Positions 9,831-17,692 of a stretch of DNA of 64,000 bases are shown piece after piece (the stretch's first letter is position 1; each line of letters opens with the position of its first letter). The position numbers and the translations under genes are program-made. The notes under the pieces are model-generated. The model did no database searches and was not told where the DNA came from. It saw only the letters and a program-made list of their open reading frames with translations. Source of the stretch: Paracoccaceae bacterium (GTDB lineage: Bacteria; Pseudomonadota; Alphaproteobacteria; Rhodobacterales; Rhodobacteraceae); NCBI GenBank assembly GCA_009773375.1, contig WRPH01000016.1, positions 1-64,000 of the forward strand. Direction: 5' to 3'.

Positions 9831-10609
9831 TGCGTCTGGTTCTGGTGGGGTGGGGTGCGATCGGCGCCGAAGTCGCCCGGCTTTTGCAAGAGCGCAAGGC
9901 TCCGGTCGATCTGGTGGCGGTTGCGGTGCGCGACGCAGGCCATAGCCTGCCTTATCCGCTGATCACCGATCCGTCGCAGCTGGCGGCGCTGTCGCCCGAT
10001 CTGGTGGTCGAGGCAGCTGGCCGTGCCGCCGTGATGCCGTGGGGCGAAGCGGCCCTGGCTGCCGGGGCCGACTATGCACCGGCCTCTACTTCGGCGTTTG
10101 CCGAAGATGGCAATCTGGACCGGCTGTTAGGGCTTGCCCGCCAGCATGGCCGCCAGATCGTGATCCCGCCGGGGGCTGTGGGTGGCATGGACGCGCTGTC
10201 TGCCGCCGCACGGCTGCCCTTGGCGACTGTCACGCATGAAGTCACCAAACCCGCCATGGCATGGCAGGGCACCGAGGCTGCAACAGTTTGCGATCTGGCG
10301 AACCTTACCGATTTGCACTGCTTTTTCGAAGGCTCCGCCCGTGAGGCCGCGCGCCGCTATCCGCAAAACGCCAATGTTGCGCTGATCACCGCGCTTGCCG
10401 GGCTTGGCCCCGATGCAACCGTCCTGCGGCTGATTGCCGATCCCGCCGCCAGCGGCAACCGCCACCGGATCATCGCCTGCGGCGACTTCGGCCGCATGGA
10501 AATCACACTCGACAATCTTCCGCTGGCCCATAACCCCAAGTCCTCGGCGCTGACCGCGCTTTCGCTGGTGCGGTTGATCGAGAACCGAGCCAACCCTTTG
10601 GTGATCTGA
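9830..10609 (+). CDS. L-aspartate dehydrogenase (NadX)-like oxidoreductase
   Basis: A 259-residue protein with an N-terminal Rossmann fold (G-W-G-A-I-G-A-E-V) and the aspartate dehydrogenase core P-P-G-A-V-G-G-M-D-A-L-S-A-A near the middle. N-A-N-V-A-L-I lies in the C-terminal domain. NadX enzymes oxidise L-aspartate to iminoaspartate (oxaloacetate plus ammonia), which can feed quinolinate for NAD, or act in catabolism. The linked dioxygenase also makes a quinolinate precursor. No quinolinate synthase (nadA) or nadC gene is nearby, so a catabolic deamination role for aspartate or a related amino acid is at least as likely. ATG 9830 overlaps the LivF stop; an upstream TTG was rejected. Confidence 0.85.
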   Translation: MRLVLVGWGAIGAEVARLLQERKAPVDLVAVAVRDAGHSLPYPLITDPSQLAALSPDLVVEAAGRAAVMPWGEAALAAGADYAPASTSAFAEDGNLDRLLGLARQHGRQIVIPPGAVGGMDALSAAARLPLATVTHEVTKPAMAWQGTEAATVCDLANLTDLHCFFEGSAREAARRYPQNANVALITALAGLGPDATVLRLIADPAASGNRHRIIACGDFGRMEITLDNLPLAHNPKSSALTALSLVRLIENRANPLVI

Positions 10610-11478
10610 TGCTGCAAAACGAAACAACCCTGCAAGACGAGACGAAACTGCCGCGCGCGCAACTTGATACGGATTATACTGCGCGCGCGACCGTCAGTGC
10701 CGAAGAGTTCGCCCGGATCATCGGGCAGTATCAAAGCCTTTCAGACGAGGCACACGCCTTGCCGAACACCCGATCCGGGTTGATCTTTTGCCCTGAAACC
10801 GGCTTGCAACTGGATCTGTTCGGCACCCAGCCCGCCCAGAAACGCCCTGTGGTGGTGTTCATTCATGGCGGCTATTGGCGCGCGCTGTCCCGTGGTCAGT
10901 CGGCCTTTGCGGCCCCGATGCTGGCTGCGCAAGGCATAGCCTGCGCTGTGCCAGACTATCGTTTGGCCCCAGAGGCCAGCATCACCGACATAATCGGGGA
11001 TTGCCGCCGCGCGCTTACCTATCTTTGGCACAATGCCGATGACCTTGGCATTGATCGCGACCGGATCATCGTGACGGGTTCCTCTGCCGGGGGCCACCTT
11101 GCCGCCGCCGTGGCGCAGCCGGGCTGGCAGCTGGCGATGGGCCTGCCCGAACAACCGCTGCACGCCTGTCTGCCGGTCTCGGGCCTGTTCGAGCTTGCCC
11201 CGCTGGCGGCAAGCCATGTGCAGGACTGGATGCAGTTTACGCAGGGCGAACTGATGGCAAGCCCGCTGCGCCACCCGCCGATTGGCCTGCGCGGTGCCTT
11301 GGCGCTTGCTGCCGGGCCGGGCGAGGCGATGGGGTTTCACCGCCAGTCTGCCGCTTTCGCGCAGGTGACAGGGTGGCAGGTGCACGAGATCGCAGAGCGC
11401 AACCATTTCGATGTAATCCTCGACCTTGCGGACCCCGCCAGTCGCTTGTCGCACCTGCTGCTTGGACTTCTTGACTAA
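10609..11478 (+). CDS. alpha/beta hydrolase, arylformamidase (kynurenine formamidase)-like
   Basis: A 289-residue alpha/beta hydrolase of the hormone-sensitive-lipase/kynurenine formamidase type. The oxyanion motif H-G-G-Y-W is at residues 86-90, the nucleophile Ser159 lies in G-S-S-A-G-G, and a C-terminal N-H-F-D-V supplies the probable catalytic His. H-G-G-Y-W-R is characteristic of bacterial arylformamidases that hydrolyse N-formylkynurenine. Together with the dioxygenase this hints at a tryptophan/kynurenine-like substrate, but hydrolysis of another amide or ester would look the same. It starts on the stop of the preceding gene and ends the operon. A decayed insertion element begins about 65 bp beyond its stop. 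Confidence 0.85.
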   Translation: MLQNETTLQDETKLPRAQLDTDYTARATVSAEEFARIIGQYQSLSDEAHALPNTRSGLIFCPETGLQLDLFGTQPAQKRPVVVFIHGGYWRALSRGQSAFAAPMLAAQGIACAVPDYRLAPEASITDIIGDCRRALTYLWHNADDLGIDRDRIIVTGSSAGGHLAAAVAQPGWQLAMGLPEQPLHACLPVSGLFELAPLAASHVQDWMQFTQGELMASPLRHPPIGLRGALALAAGPGEAMGFHRQSAAFAQVTGWQVHEIAERNHFDVILDLADPASRLSHLLLGLLD

Positions 11479-11543
11479 GTTTTGGGGCATCCGGATTTGT
11501 CATGGGCAAGAGCCTTGGCATCCCCACCTCGCGGGTTCGGCGA

Positions 11544-12068
11544 TCAGCCCAGCCGGTAGCTTGCTCCTTCGATCTGAACCACGACAGCGGGGTGCAGCAG
11601 GCGGTCCAGTCGCGCGTGGGCGACGACGGGATCGCCGAAGATTTCACCCCATTCGGCGAAACCCCGGTTCGAGGTCAGGATCATTGCGCCCTTTTCATGG
11701 CGCGCGTTGACAAGTTGGTAAAACAGGTTGGTGCCGCCGCTGGTTATCGGCAGATAGCCGATCTCGTCGACGATCAGCAGTGAGGCACGGGCATAGAGTC
11801 GGATCTTTTCTGCCAGACGCCCCTCACGCTCAGCCTTGGTCAGGGCTTCAATCAATTCCGCCAGGGAACATTGGTATACACTGCGTCCCGCCCTGACCGC
11901 TGCGGTGCTGATGGCTGTGGCGAGATGGCTTTTGCCGGTCCCCGGCGTGTCAAGGAAGTGGAGAGCTTCGGCCCGTTTGATGAACTCCAACTGAGCCAGC
12001 GCCATGATGCGGTGGCGCGTTGTGGGTTTCGACCTGTCCTGTTTCGGGGTGTCGTCGCGCCGGTTCAT
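11544..12068 (-). pseudogene. IS21-family istB remnant (ATPase helper), N-terminally truncated
   Basis: The 174-codon frame matches the C-terminal two thirds of IstB, the DnaA-like ATPase helper of IS21 transposases. Seen are a Walker A (T-P-G-T-G-K-S-H-L-A), a Walker B (L-L-I-V-D-E-I-G-Y-L-P), the S-N-R-G-F sensor and the ending L-L-H-P-A-V-V-V-Q-I-E-G-x-S-Y-R-L. Full-length IstB has about 250 residues, so roughly the first 70 are missing. The partner transposase gene istA, which should lie at higher coordinates on this strand, is absent. Only about 250 bp separate the fragment from broken galE. It is therefore a dead scar, probably left by a deletion that also removed the end of galE. Confidence 0.8.
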
Positions 12069-12322
12069 CGTCCTTGGCGTGCACCTGCACCTGCCGGCCC
12101 GGGCAGGTCAGCTCGTAGTGGCTGCGGGGCTGTCAGCCCGGCATGGCCGGGCGTCTTCCCCGCCCCGGATGATCGCAGCACCATCCGCGCCGTGACCCTG
12201 AAAAACCTGCTTGGCCTGGCCAAGCCCGATTGTGGTAACACCTTTCGTGGGCCCCCTTGTGGCGTTTGCAACAACGACCACGCGAGCACATTGATGCCGA
12301 AGGAGCGGGCGGTTCCACCTCA

Positions 12323-12883
12323 TCAAGGGAGGTGCCCTATGCCGTCGAGATCCGCACCCGCAGCGTTGAAATAGCGCAGCGCAGCAAAGCGCAGCCCATG
12401 GGCTGCTGCATGGTCGCGCAACACCATTTCACATATCAGTTTTGTGCGGCCATAGGGGTTGATTGGATCTTGCGCACAGTCTTCCGAGATTGGCAGCTGC
12501 GCGGGGATGCCATAGGTCGCACAACTCGACGAGAACACGATCTTGTCGACACCCGCAGTTTTAGCACCCTTTAGAAGCCCAATCATGCCTCCAAGATTAT
12601 TGTCATAGTAGAGTCCCGGATTGCGCATGCTTTCACCCACATAGGCCGAAGCCGCAAAATGGATGATCGCGCGCACATCGTGGTCACGCAGGGCGGCGAC
12701 GACGGCATCTGCATCACGCACATCGCCCTGAACCAATGGCCCAAATTTCACGGAGCGCGCGTGGCCCGTCGAAAGGTTATCAAACGTAACGGGTACATAC
12801 CCGGCCGATTTCAATGCTTTGCAGGCGTGGGATCCGATAAACCCCGCACCTCCCGTCACCAGGACGGAAATGCCAGACGTCAC
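12323..12883 (-). pseudogene. UDP-glucose 4-epimerase (galE), truncated at the 3' end
   Basis: An extended SDR epimerase with G-G-A-G-F-I-G near the N-terminus, the S-S-S-C-A-T-Y-G strand and the catalytic Tyr-x3-Lys (Y-G-R-T-K). The reading matches GalE up to F-N-A-A-G-A-D-L-D-G and then ends in a few unrelated codons, about 186 residues long against about 330 normally. The UDP-sugar-binding C-terminal domain is lost, so the product is almost certainly inactive. The GTG start at 12883 overlaps the uxs stop in GTGA, showing that the two genes were once a coupled pair for nucleotide-sugar supply. The breakpoint at about 12343 faces the IS21 remnant. Confidence 0.85.
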
Positions 12884-13836
12884 GATACCATCGAACCTTT
12901 CATTCGGTCGGATTTGAGCCGCTGGGCAAACCATGCAATGGTTTTGTCCAGACCCTGATCCAAATCGATTGTTGGCTTCCAGGCCAACAGTTCAGCCGCA
13001 CGCGAGATATCTGGCCGTCGCTGTCGGGGGTCATCCTGCGGCAGGGGCATGAATGTTATCGGCAGATCAGATCCCAGTTTAAACAAAACTTTCTTTGCCA
13101 ATTCCAGCATTGTGAACTCACCCGGATTTCCAAGGTTCACAGGCATCTTCGCGGACGAGGCCATCAAGCGCATCAAGCCTTCGACCAGATCGTCAACATA
13201 GCAGAATGAACGGGTTTGCAGTCCGGCACCGTAAACAGTCAGAGGCTGACCGCGCAGGGCCTGCACAACAAAGTTCGACACCACGCGACCATCATCCGGG
13301 TGCATGCGTGGCCCATATGTGTTGAAAATCCTCGCGATACGGGTTTCAACGCCGCGGTGAGCACCGTATTCCCAGAACAGGGTTTCCCCCGCTCGCTTAC
13401 CCTCATCATAGCAAGCACGCGGCCCGCAGGTATTCACGTTGCCACGATAGCCTTCGTGCTGAAGATTAATCTCGGGATCGCCATAGACCTCCGATGTCGA
13501 GGACTGCAGAATCCGCGCTCCCTTGGCCTCTGCCAGCGCCAGCAGGTTAAGCGTACCATCCACACAGGTCCGAAAGGTATGAATGGGATCTTTTTGATAG
13601 CGTGGCGGTGAAGCAGGACAGGCGAGATTGTAAATCTCGTCGATGGGCCCATCAACGCGCAACGGCTTGATGATGTCGTGGCGCAGGAACCGGAACCCGG
13701 GACGACCGATCAGCTCGGCGATATTCTCCATTTCACCCGTCACAAGGTTGTCAACACACAACACCGCGCGCCCGCTATCCAGCAGACGACGACACAGGTT
13801 TGAGCCCACAAAGCCAGCACCGCCAGCCACAAGCAC
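12880..13836 (-). CDS. UDP-glucuronate decarboxylase (UDP-xylose synthase)-like SDR enzyme
   Basis: A 318-residue extended SDR. The NAD-binding G-G-A-G-F-V-G-S-N-L-C is at the start. A-C-P-A-S-P-P-R-Y-Q, S-T-S-E-V-Y-G-D-P, the catalytic Y-D-E-G-K-R, and R-I-F-N-T-Y-G-P-R-M-H-P-D-D-G-R-V-V-S follow in the order typical of UDP-xylose synthases. The reaction is UDP-glucuronate to UDP-xylose plus CO2, supplying xylose for exopolysaccharide or lipopolysaccharide. The start is taken as GTG 13836; the frame remains open upstream through a glycine-rich stretch encoded by a tandem heptanucleotide repeat, so the true start is uncertain by several codons. Its partner galE is broken, so the surrounding polysaccharide locus is probably no longer complete. 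Confidence 0.87.
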   Translation of the reverse strand: MLVAGGAGFVGSNLCRRLLDSGRAVLCVDNLVTGEMENIAELIGRPGFRFLRHDIIKPLRVDGPIDEIYNLACPASPPRYQKDPIHTFRTCVDGTLNLLALAEAKGARILQSSTSEVYGDPEINLQHEGYRGNVNTCGPRACYDEGKRAGETLFWEYGAHRGVETRIARIFNTYGPRMHPDDGRVVSNFVVQALRGQPLTVYGAGLQTRSFCYVDDLVEGLMRLMASSAKMPVNLGNPGEFTMLELAKKVLFKLGSDLPITFMPLPQDDPRQRRPDISRAAELLAWKPTIDLDQGLDKTIAWFAQRLKSDRMKGSMVS

Positions 13837-13843
13837 AACACCA

Positions 13844-13864
13844 CCCCTGCCCCCTGCCCCCTGC
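13844..13864. repeat. heptanucleotide tandem repeat (CCCCTGC)x3 at the uxs start
   Basis: Three exact copies of CCCCTGC stand head to tail at 13844-13850, 13851-13857 and 13858-13864. On the uxs coding strand the unit is GCAGGGG, giving purine-rich ribosome-binding-like sequence just ahead of the GTG start. Seven is not a multiple of three, so gain or loss of a unit would shift any upstream start out of frame or alter spacing to the start codon. Confidence 0.7.
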
Positions 13865-14289
13865 CTTCCTAGGCAAAAGTTGCTTCATCTTATGCACGAC
13901 CATGATATGACTTTCTGTCTACGCGTCCCTTTACGCATCCTCAAGCGCACTGCAAACACTGTAACTGTCTGTAGCCGTTGGCGACGCATTAAAGAAAAGA
14001 CACCATTTAAACTTATCTATTAAGCTGCTCGCGCCACAATTTTGTCAACATCGTCGCTGATTTTCGCCACATTCCTGCCCAATTCTATTTAGGTCAGACT
14101 AAATGTTGAGGAATTTGCTGTAATCACCGCAAGGGTCACAACCCAAAGATAATTTCGATTGAGATTTTTACAATCAAAGATTGCGCAACTCCATCCAGTC
14201 GCGCGAATCATGTGTAGATGATTCCTTAAAATAACAATCAGGGATTGCATTTCGCAATCAATAGTTGCGGAGGGCGCAAATTACAAACC
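13865..14289. other. AT-richer intergenic region with palindromes
   Basis: No gene is supported in these about 425 bases. Composition is clearly more AT-rich than in the flanking genes, and it contains a group of short palindromes with the core CAATC/GATTG (14171-14267). It looks like the promoter and regulatory region of the former polysaccharide genes, upstream of uxs on the minus strand. Confidence 0.5.
14171..14267. promoter_or_regulatory. cluster of CAATC-N3-GATTG palindromes
   Basis: CAATC-aaa-GATTG is at 14171-14183, CAATC-agg-GATTG at 14235-14247 and the imperfect CAATC-aat-AGTTG at 14255-14267. The last two centres are 20 bp apart. The spacer between them also forms the exact palindrome GATTGC-ATTTC-GCAATC at 14243-14259. 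Phased, overlapping symmetric sites of this kind usually mark cooperative binding by a dimeric regulator. The regulator is not identifiable from the window. Confidence 0.45.
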
Positions 14290-14868
14290 TTAGCTTCCTG
14301 CTTCAAAATTTACAAGGTTCACTTGACTGCAGAAATTAGGGCTACAATTATCGACGGTCGCAAAAACATTGTCATCGCAGCCCGAGCGATCCCCCAGTCT
14401 GTCACAGGCAGCGTACATCGCGCGCAACGTCCTGCGGCCCGCCAGCCCATCTAACGGGCCATGGTACAGCCCTTTTGCTTCCAGTCTCTGCTGCAACACA
14501 TACATCGCCGCGCGCGGGTTTGCCTTCTGCAACTCAGCGCCCAAGGCTGTGCTGATCCATTCAGGATGAGCCGCGATCTCGGCTCCAATCGAGGCATAGC
14601 CCGAACCGCCGTATGCCAGCGAAGCAGTGATGCTCAGATCATACTGCCAAATTTCAGCTTTGCTCAGAAGACCGGAGTAGCGCACCACTGTATCAGTTGC
14701 AGCAGCACTGTCGCGCGGGATGTTCATGCCGTTGCCGTCGCGCAAAAGCGAGATCAGAAACTTGGCTGCATCAACATTGCCCATGTCCGCAGCCGCCCGC
14801 AATTTGACCACTGCCGCAGGGCCATCAACTCGCATCGAAATGCCCCACATCTGTCGTGTCGCATCCAA
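14290..14868 (-). pseudogene. Sel1-repeat/peptidoglycan-binding-like protein fragment lacking a start
   Basis: The frame encodes a Sel1-like helical repeat (L-R-A-A-A-D-M-G-N-V-D-A-A-K-F-L near residue 25) followed by a second helical stretch. A C-terminal segment L-Q-Q-R-L-E-A-K-G-L-Y-H-G-P-L-D-G resembles a peptidoglycan-binding-like repeat. The frame is open upstream to a TAG at about 14921-14923 without a plausible ATG or GTG and ribosome site; the TTG at 14868 is an unlikely start in the middle of a repeat-like helix. It is most likely the 3' part of a longer secreted or envelope protein gene, broken at about 14.92 kb. It could be intact only if an unusual start is used. Confidence 0.5.
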
Positions 14869-14923
14869 AACGTCAATCCGGGTGCTACCCGCAGCACGCG
14901 CCTTGGCGGCAAGCCGCCGCTAC

Positions 14924-15595
14924 TGGTGCTGCGCGCCGTCGTGGTCGCATGACTTCCCTATGACCCGAAAGGACATCGTGTAGCTCACCAGCGCGGACCC
15001 CAAGCCGAATATGGATCGGTTCCTTTGGGATTTTGAACATATAGCGAACATGCAGTATGCTTGAGACCACCAATCTGAGCATTGCCCTGGAAGAACAACT
15101 GTCCATAGATGAACCTGCCATGCGACGCGTCAAAGGCAGCCACGCCACCCGAAATCGACAGCGTAGCCCAAAGCCCAGACAACCAGGACATGGCCCGCAG
15201 CTTTCCTGAAACACCAAAGCTTCGCTCTTGACCGGAATGCCCCTAGGAATGGCTGCACGCGCACCGAGCCGGTGCATCCCATTGTTACAGTGACAGCCGT
15301 ATGTGCGACACTCGCCCCAAATAGAGCTCACGCGCCAGGTAAATCACCGAAGTCCTAGAAAAATCATCGAAGTGCCCAGGGGGTGCCTTCCGTTGCGGCT
15401 GCTCACGGGGCAGCAAAGCTCCTCTCACGACGCTGAGCGATCAGGCAATGCGCTCCTTTGGGCGGAAGGACTAAGCCGCTCCGCGGCATTGGCGCCTGTT
15501 GCTGGCGTTCGGCTCCCAATTCAGCGTTGCTCTTTGTGTGAAGCCTTTCCGGGCTGACGATGTGGGTCTTCCCACCCGTCAGACAGGAGGTTGCG
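14924..15595. other. region without a supported gene, left flank of the IS91-type element
   Basis: No coding sequence could be supported in about 670 bases. A 68-codon frame at 14985-15191 on the minus strand has no recognisable family. Two similar short words (TCACCGAAGT and TCATCGAAGT) stand at about 15346-15375. The last 200 bases directly before the recombinase probably belong to the insertion element, whose left end could not be fixed. Confidence 0.4.
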
Positions 15596-16486
15596 ATGAA
15601 GGAGGAGAAGACCACCCCGCTGCGCCAGCGGATGATCGAGGACATGGATATCCGCGGGTTGTGCGCGAAGACCCAACAGGGTCACATTCGCTGCGTTAAG
15701 CATTTCGCGTCTTTCCTGGGGCGATCGCCAGATACAGCCAGACCGGAGGATCTGCGGGCCTATCAGTTGCAGATGACGAAGGACCTGGTGTCTGCCACCA
15801 CGTTCAACGTCCGGATCATCTCGCTGCGGTTCTTTTTCAGCGTCACATGCGGACGCGAAGAGATGAAGCGATACATGCAGTTCCATCGCCAGCCGCGGAA
15901 GTTGCCGGTGGTGCTGAGCGTGGAAGAGGTCGCAAAGCTTCTGGCCTCGGTGCCGGGGCCCGGATTGAAGTATCGGGCAGCCCTTGGCATCAGCTACGGG
16001 GCGGGGCTGCGGGCCTCGGAGGTCTGCAACCTCAGGGTCCGCGACATCGACAGCCAGCGCATGCTGATCCATGTCGATCAGGGCAAGGGCAGCAAGGACC
16101 GGCAGGCCATGTTGTCGCCCAGCCTGCTTGAGGTGCTGCGGCAATATTGGCGCGAGTCCCGTCCCGAAGGCTGGCTGTTTCCGGGCAAGCCAAAGATCTC
16201 GCCATTGTCACCCCGACAACTGAACCGAGCCTTCATGGCGGCCAAGGATATGGCAGGGATCACGAAGCCAGCGACCCTGCATACACTGCGCCACAGCTTC
16301 GCCACGCACCTGTTGGAGGCCAACACCGACGTGAGGGTGATCCAGGTGCTGCTGGGTCATGCCAAGCTCAGCACCACGGCGCGCTATGCCCATGTCGCCA
16401 CCAAGACGATCCAGAGCACTGTCAGCCCCTTCGAGCAGATGAAGCTTGTCCAGGACCGGGTGCTCCGATCCGTTGGGCCGGACTGA
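15596..16486 (+). CDS. tyrosine recombinase of the IS91-type element
   Basis: A 296-residue phage-integrase-family protein. A SAM-like N-terminal core-binding domain (about residues 10-100) is followed by the catalytic domain with Arg139 (G-L-R-A-S-E), Lys165 (G-K-G-S-K-D-R), His229-x2-Arg232 (H-T-L-R-H-S-F), His255 (L-G-H) and nucleophile Tyr264 (A-R-Y-A-H-V). All catalytic positions are present. AGGAGG at 15584-15589 fixes the ATG at 15596 over an upstream ATG at 15560. In IS91-like elements this protein accompanies the HUH transposase; its precise role is not settled. Confidence 0.92.
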   Translation: MKEEKTTPLRQRMIEDMDIRGLCAKTQQGHIRCVKHFASFLGRSPDTARPEDLRAYQLQMTKDLVSATTFNVRIISLRFFFSVTCGREEMKRYMQFHRQPRKLPVVLSVEEVAKLLASVPGPGLKYRAALGISYGAGLRASEVCNLRVRDIDSQRMLIHVDQGKGSKDRQAMLSPSLLEVLRQYWRESRPEGWLFPGKPKISPLSPRQLNRAFMAAKDMAGITKPATLHTLRHSFATHLLEANTDVRVIQVLLGHAKLSTTARYAHVATKTIQSTVSPFEQMKLVQDRVLRSVGPD

Positions 16487-16498
16487 CGCCGGGGCTGC

Positions 16499-17692
16499 GT
16501 GCCCCGGCCATCGCTGGAACTGGCTGACATCTTCCGCACCCATGGCCCTGCGTGGCGGAAGGCCAATGCGGGGCATGTCAGCCTGACCCAGCTCAAGGTG
16601 ATGTCGGCCATCGAAGCCTGCCGAACCGAGGCACTCGGCGGGCATGTGGCCGGTTGCGCCAGCTGCGGCCATCAGCACATCGCCTATAATTCCTGCAAAA
16701 ACCGGCATTGCCCCAAATGCCAGGGCCCGGCGGCGCGGGACTGGATGGCCGCGCGCGCCGCGGACCTGCTGCCCGTGGAGTATTTCCACGTCGTCTTCAC
16801 CCTCCCGGCCGAGATCGCGCAGATCGCCTTCTGGAACAAGAAGGCGGTCTATGACCTGCTGTTCCGTGCCTCGGCCGAGACGGTTCTGACCCTTGCCGCT
16901 GATCCCAGACGCCTTGGCGCGCGGCTCGGCATGACGGCGGTGCTGCACACCTGGGGCTCGGCGCTCACCCACCATCCCCACATCCATATGATCGTCCCCG
17001 GCGGCGGCCTGTCGCCCGACGGCACAAGATGGCTGCCCTGCCGCCCGGGCTTCTTCCTGCATGTGCGAGTTTTGTCGCGGTTGTTCCGGCGGCTGTTCCT
17101 GGAGGGGCTTCTCGCATTGCACCGCGCCGGGGAACTCGCCTTCTTCGGCGATCTGGTAAACCTTGCGGACCCCGCCAGCTTCACCACCTGGTTGGCCCCG
17201 TTCCGCAAATCCGAATGGGTGGTCTATGCCAAGCCCCCCTTCGGCGGCCCCGAGGCGGTTCTGGCCTATCTCAGCCGCTACACCCACCGCGTCGCCATAT
17301 CGAACAACCGCCTTGTCAGCGCCGAAGCCGGGACCGTCACGTTTCGCTGGAAGGATTACCGCATCAAGCAGGGCGACAGGCAAAAGGTGATGCGGCTCGC
17401 CACCGACGAGTTCATCCGCCGGTTCCTGATCCATGTCCTGCCCGACGGCTTCCACCGAATCCGGCATTACGGCCTGCTGGCAAGTGCCAGTCGCAGGGCC
17501 AACATCGCGAGGATCCGCACCCTGCTCGGAGCGGCTCAACCCGCCCCGGCACCCGAAACGGCAACCGAGCACGCCCCGCTCACCCTGCGTGAACCTTGCC
17601 CCTGCTGCGGTGCGCCGATGCGGATTATAGAAATATTCCGGCGCGGCCAGACGCCGCGATCACGGGCACCACCGCAGGAGCAGGCCGCATGA
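16499..17692 (+). CDS. IS91-family HUH transposase
   Basis: A 397-residue single-strand transposase. An N-terminal zinc-binding domain has Cys53, Cys56, Cys66, Cys71 and Cys74 (C-A-S-C-G-H and C-K-N-R-H-C-P-K-C). The HUH metal motif H-H-P-H-I-H is at residues 158-163 and the catalytic Tyr261 in Y-L-S-R-Y-T-H-R. C-P-C-C-G near residue 365 forms a C-terminal Cys pair. One catalytic Tyr is visible in the usual position, as in the Y1-like branch. The GTG start follows the recombinase stop by 12 bp. No frameshift or truncation was seen. Confidence 0.93.
   Translation: MPRPSLELADIFRTHGPAWRKANAGHVSLTQLKVMSAIEACRTEALGGHVAGCASCGHQHIAYNSCKNRHCPKCQGPAARDWMAARAADLLPVEYFHVVFTLPAEIAQIAFWNKKAVYDLLFRASAETVLTLAADPRRLGARLGMTAVLHTWGSALTHHPHIHMIVPGGGLSPDGTRWLPCRPGFFLHVRVLSRLFRRLFLEGLLALHRAGELAFFGDLVNLADPASFTTWLAPFRKSEWVVYAKPPFGGPEAVLAYLSRYTHRVAISNNRLVSAEAGTVTFRWKDYRIKQGDRQKVMRLATDEFIRRFLIHVLPDGFHRIRHYGLLASASRRANIARIRTLLGAAQPAPAPETATEHAPLTLREPCPCCGAPMRIIEIFRRGQTPRSRAPPQEQAA

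Noticed and set aside
12069-12322. Overlapping short frames between the istB remnant and galE
   Set aside because: None resembles istA or another transposase; treated as unassigned scar DNA.
14985-15191. 68-codon minus-strand frame with a membrane-like start
   Set aside because: Looks weakly protein-like but no family, ribosome site or partner gene could be recognised.
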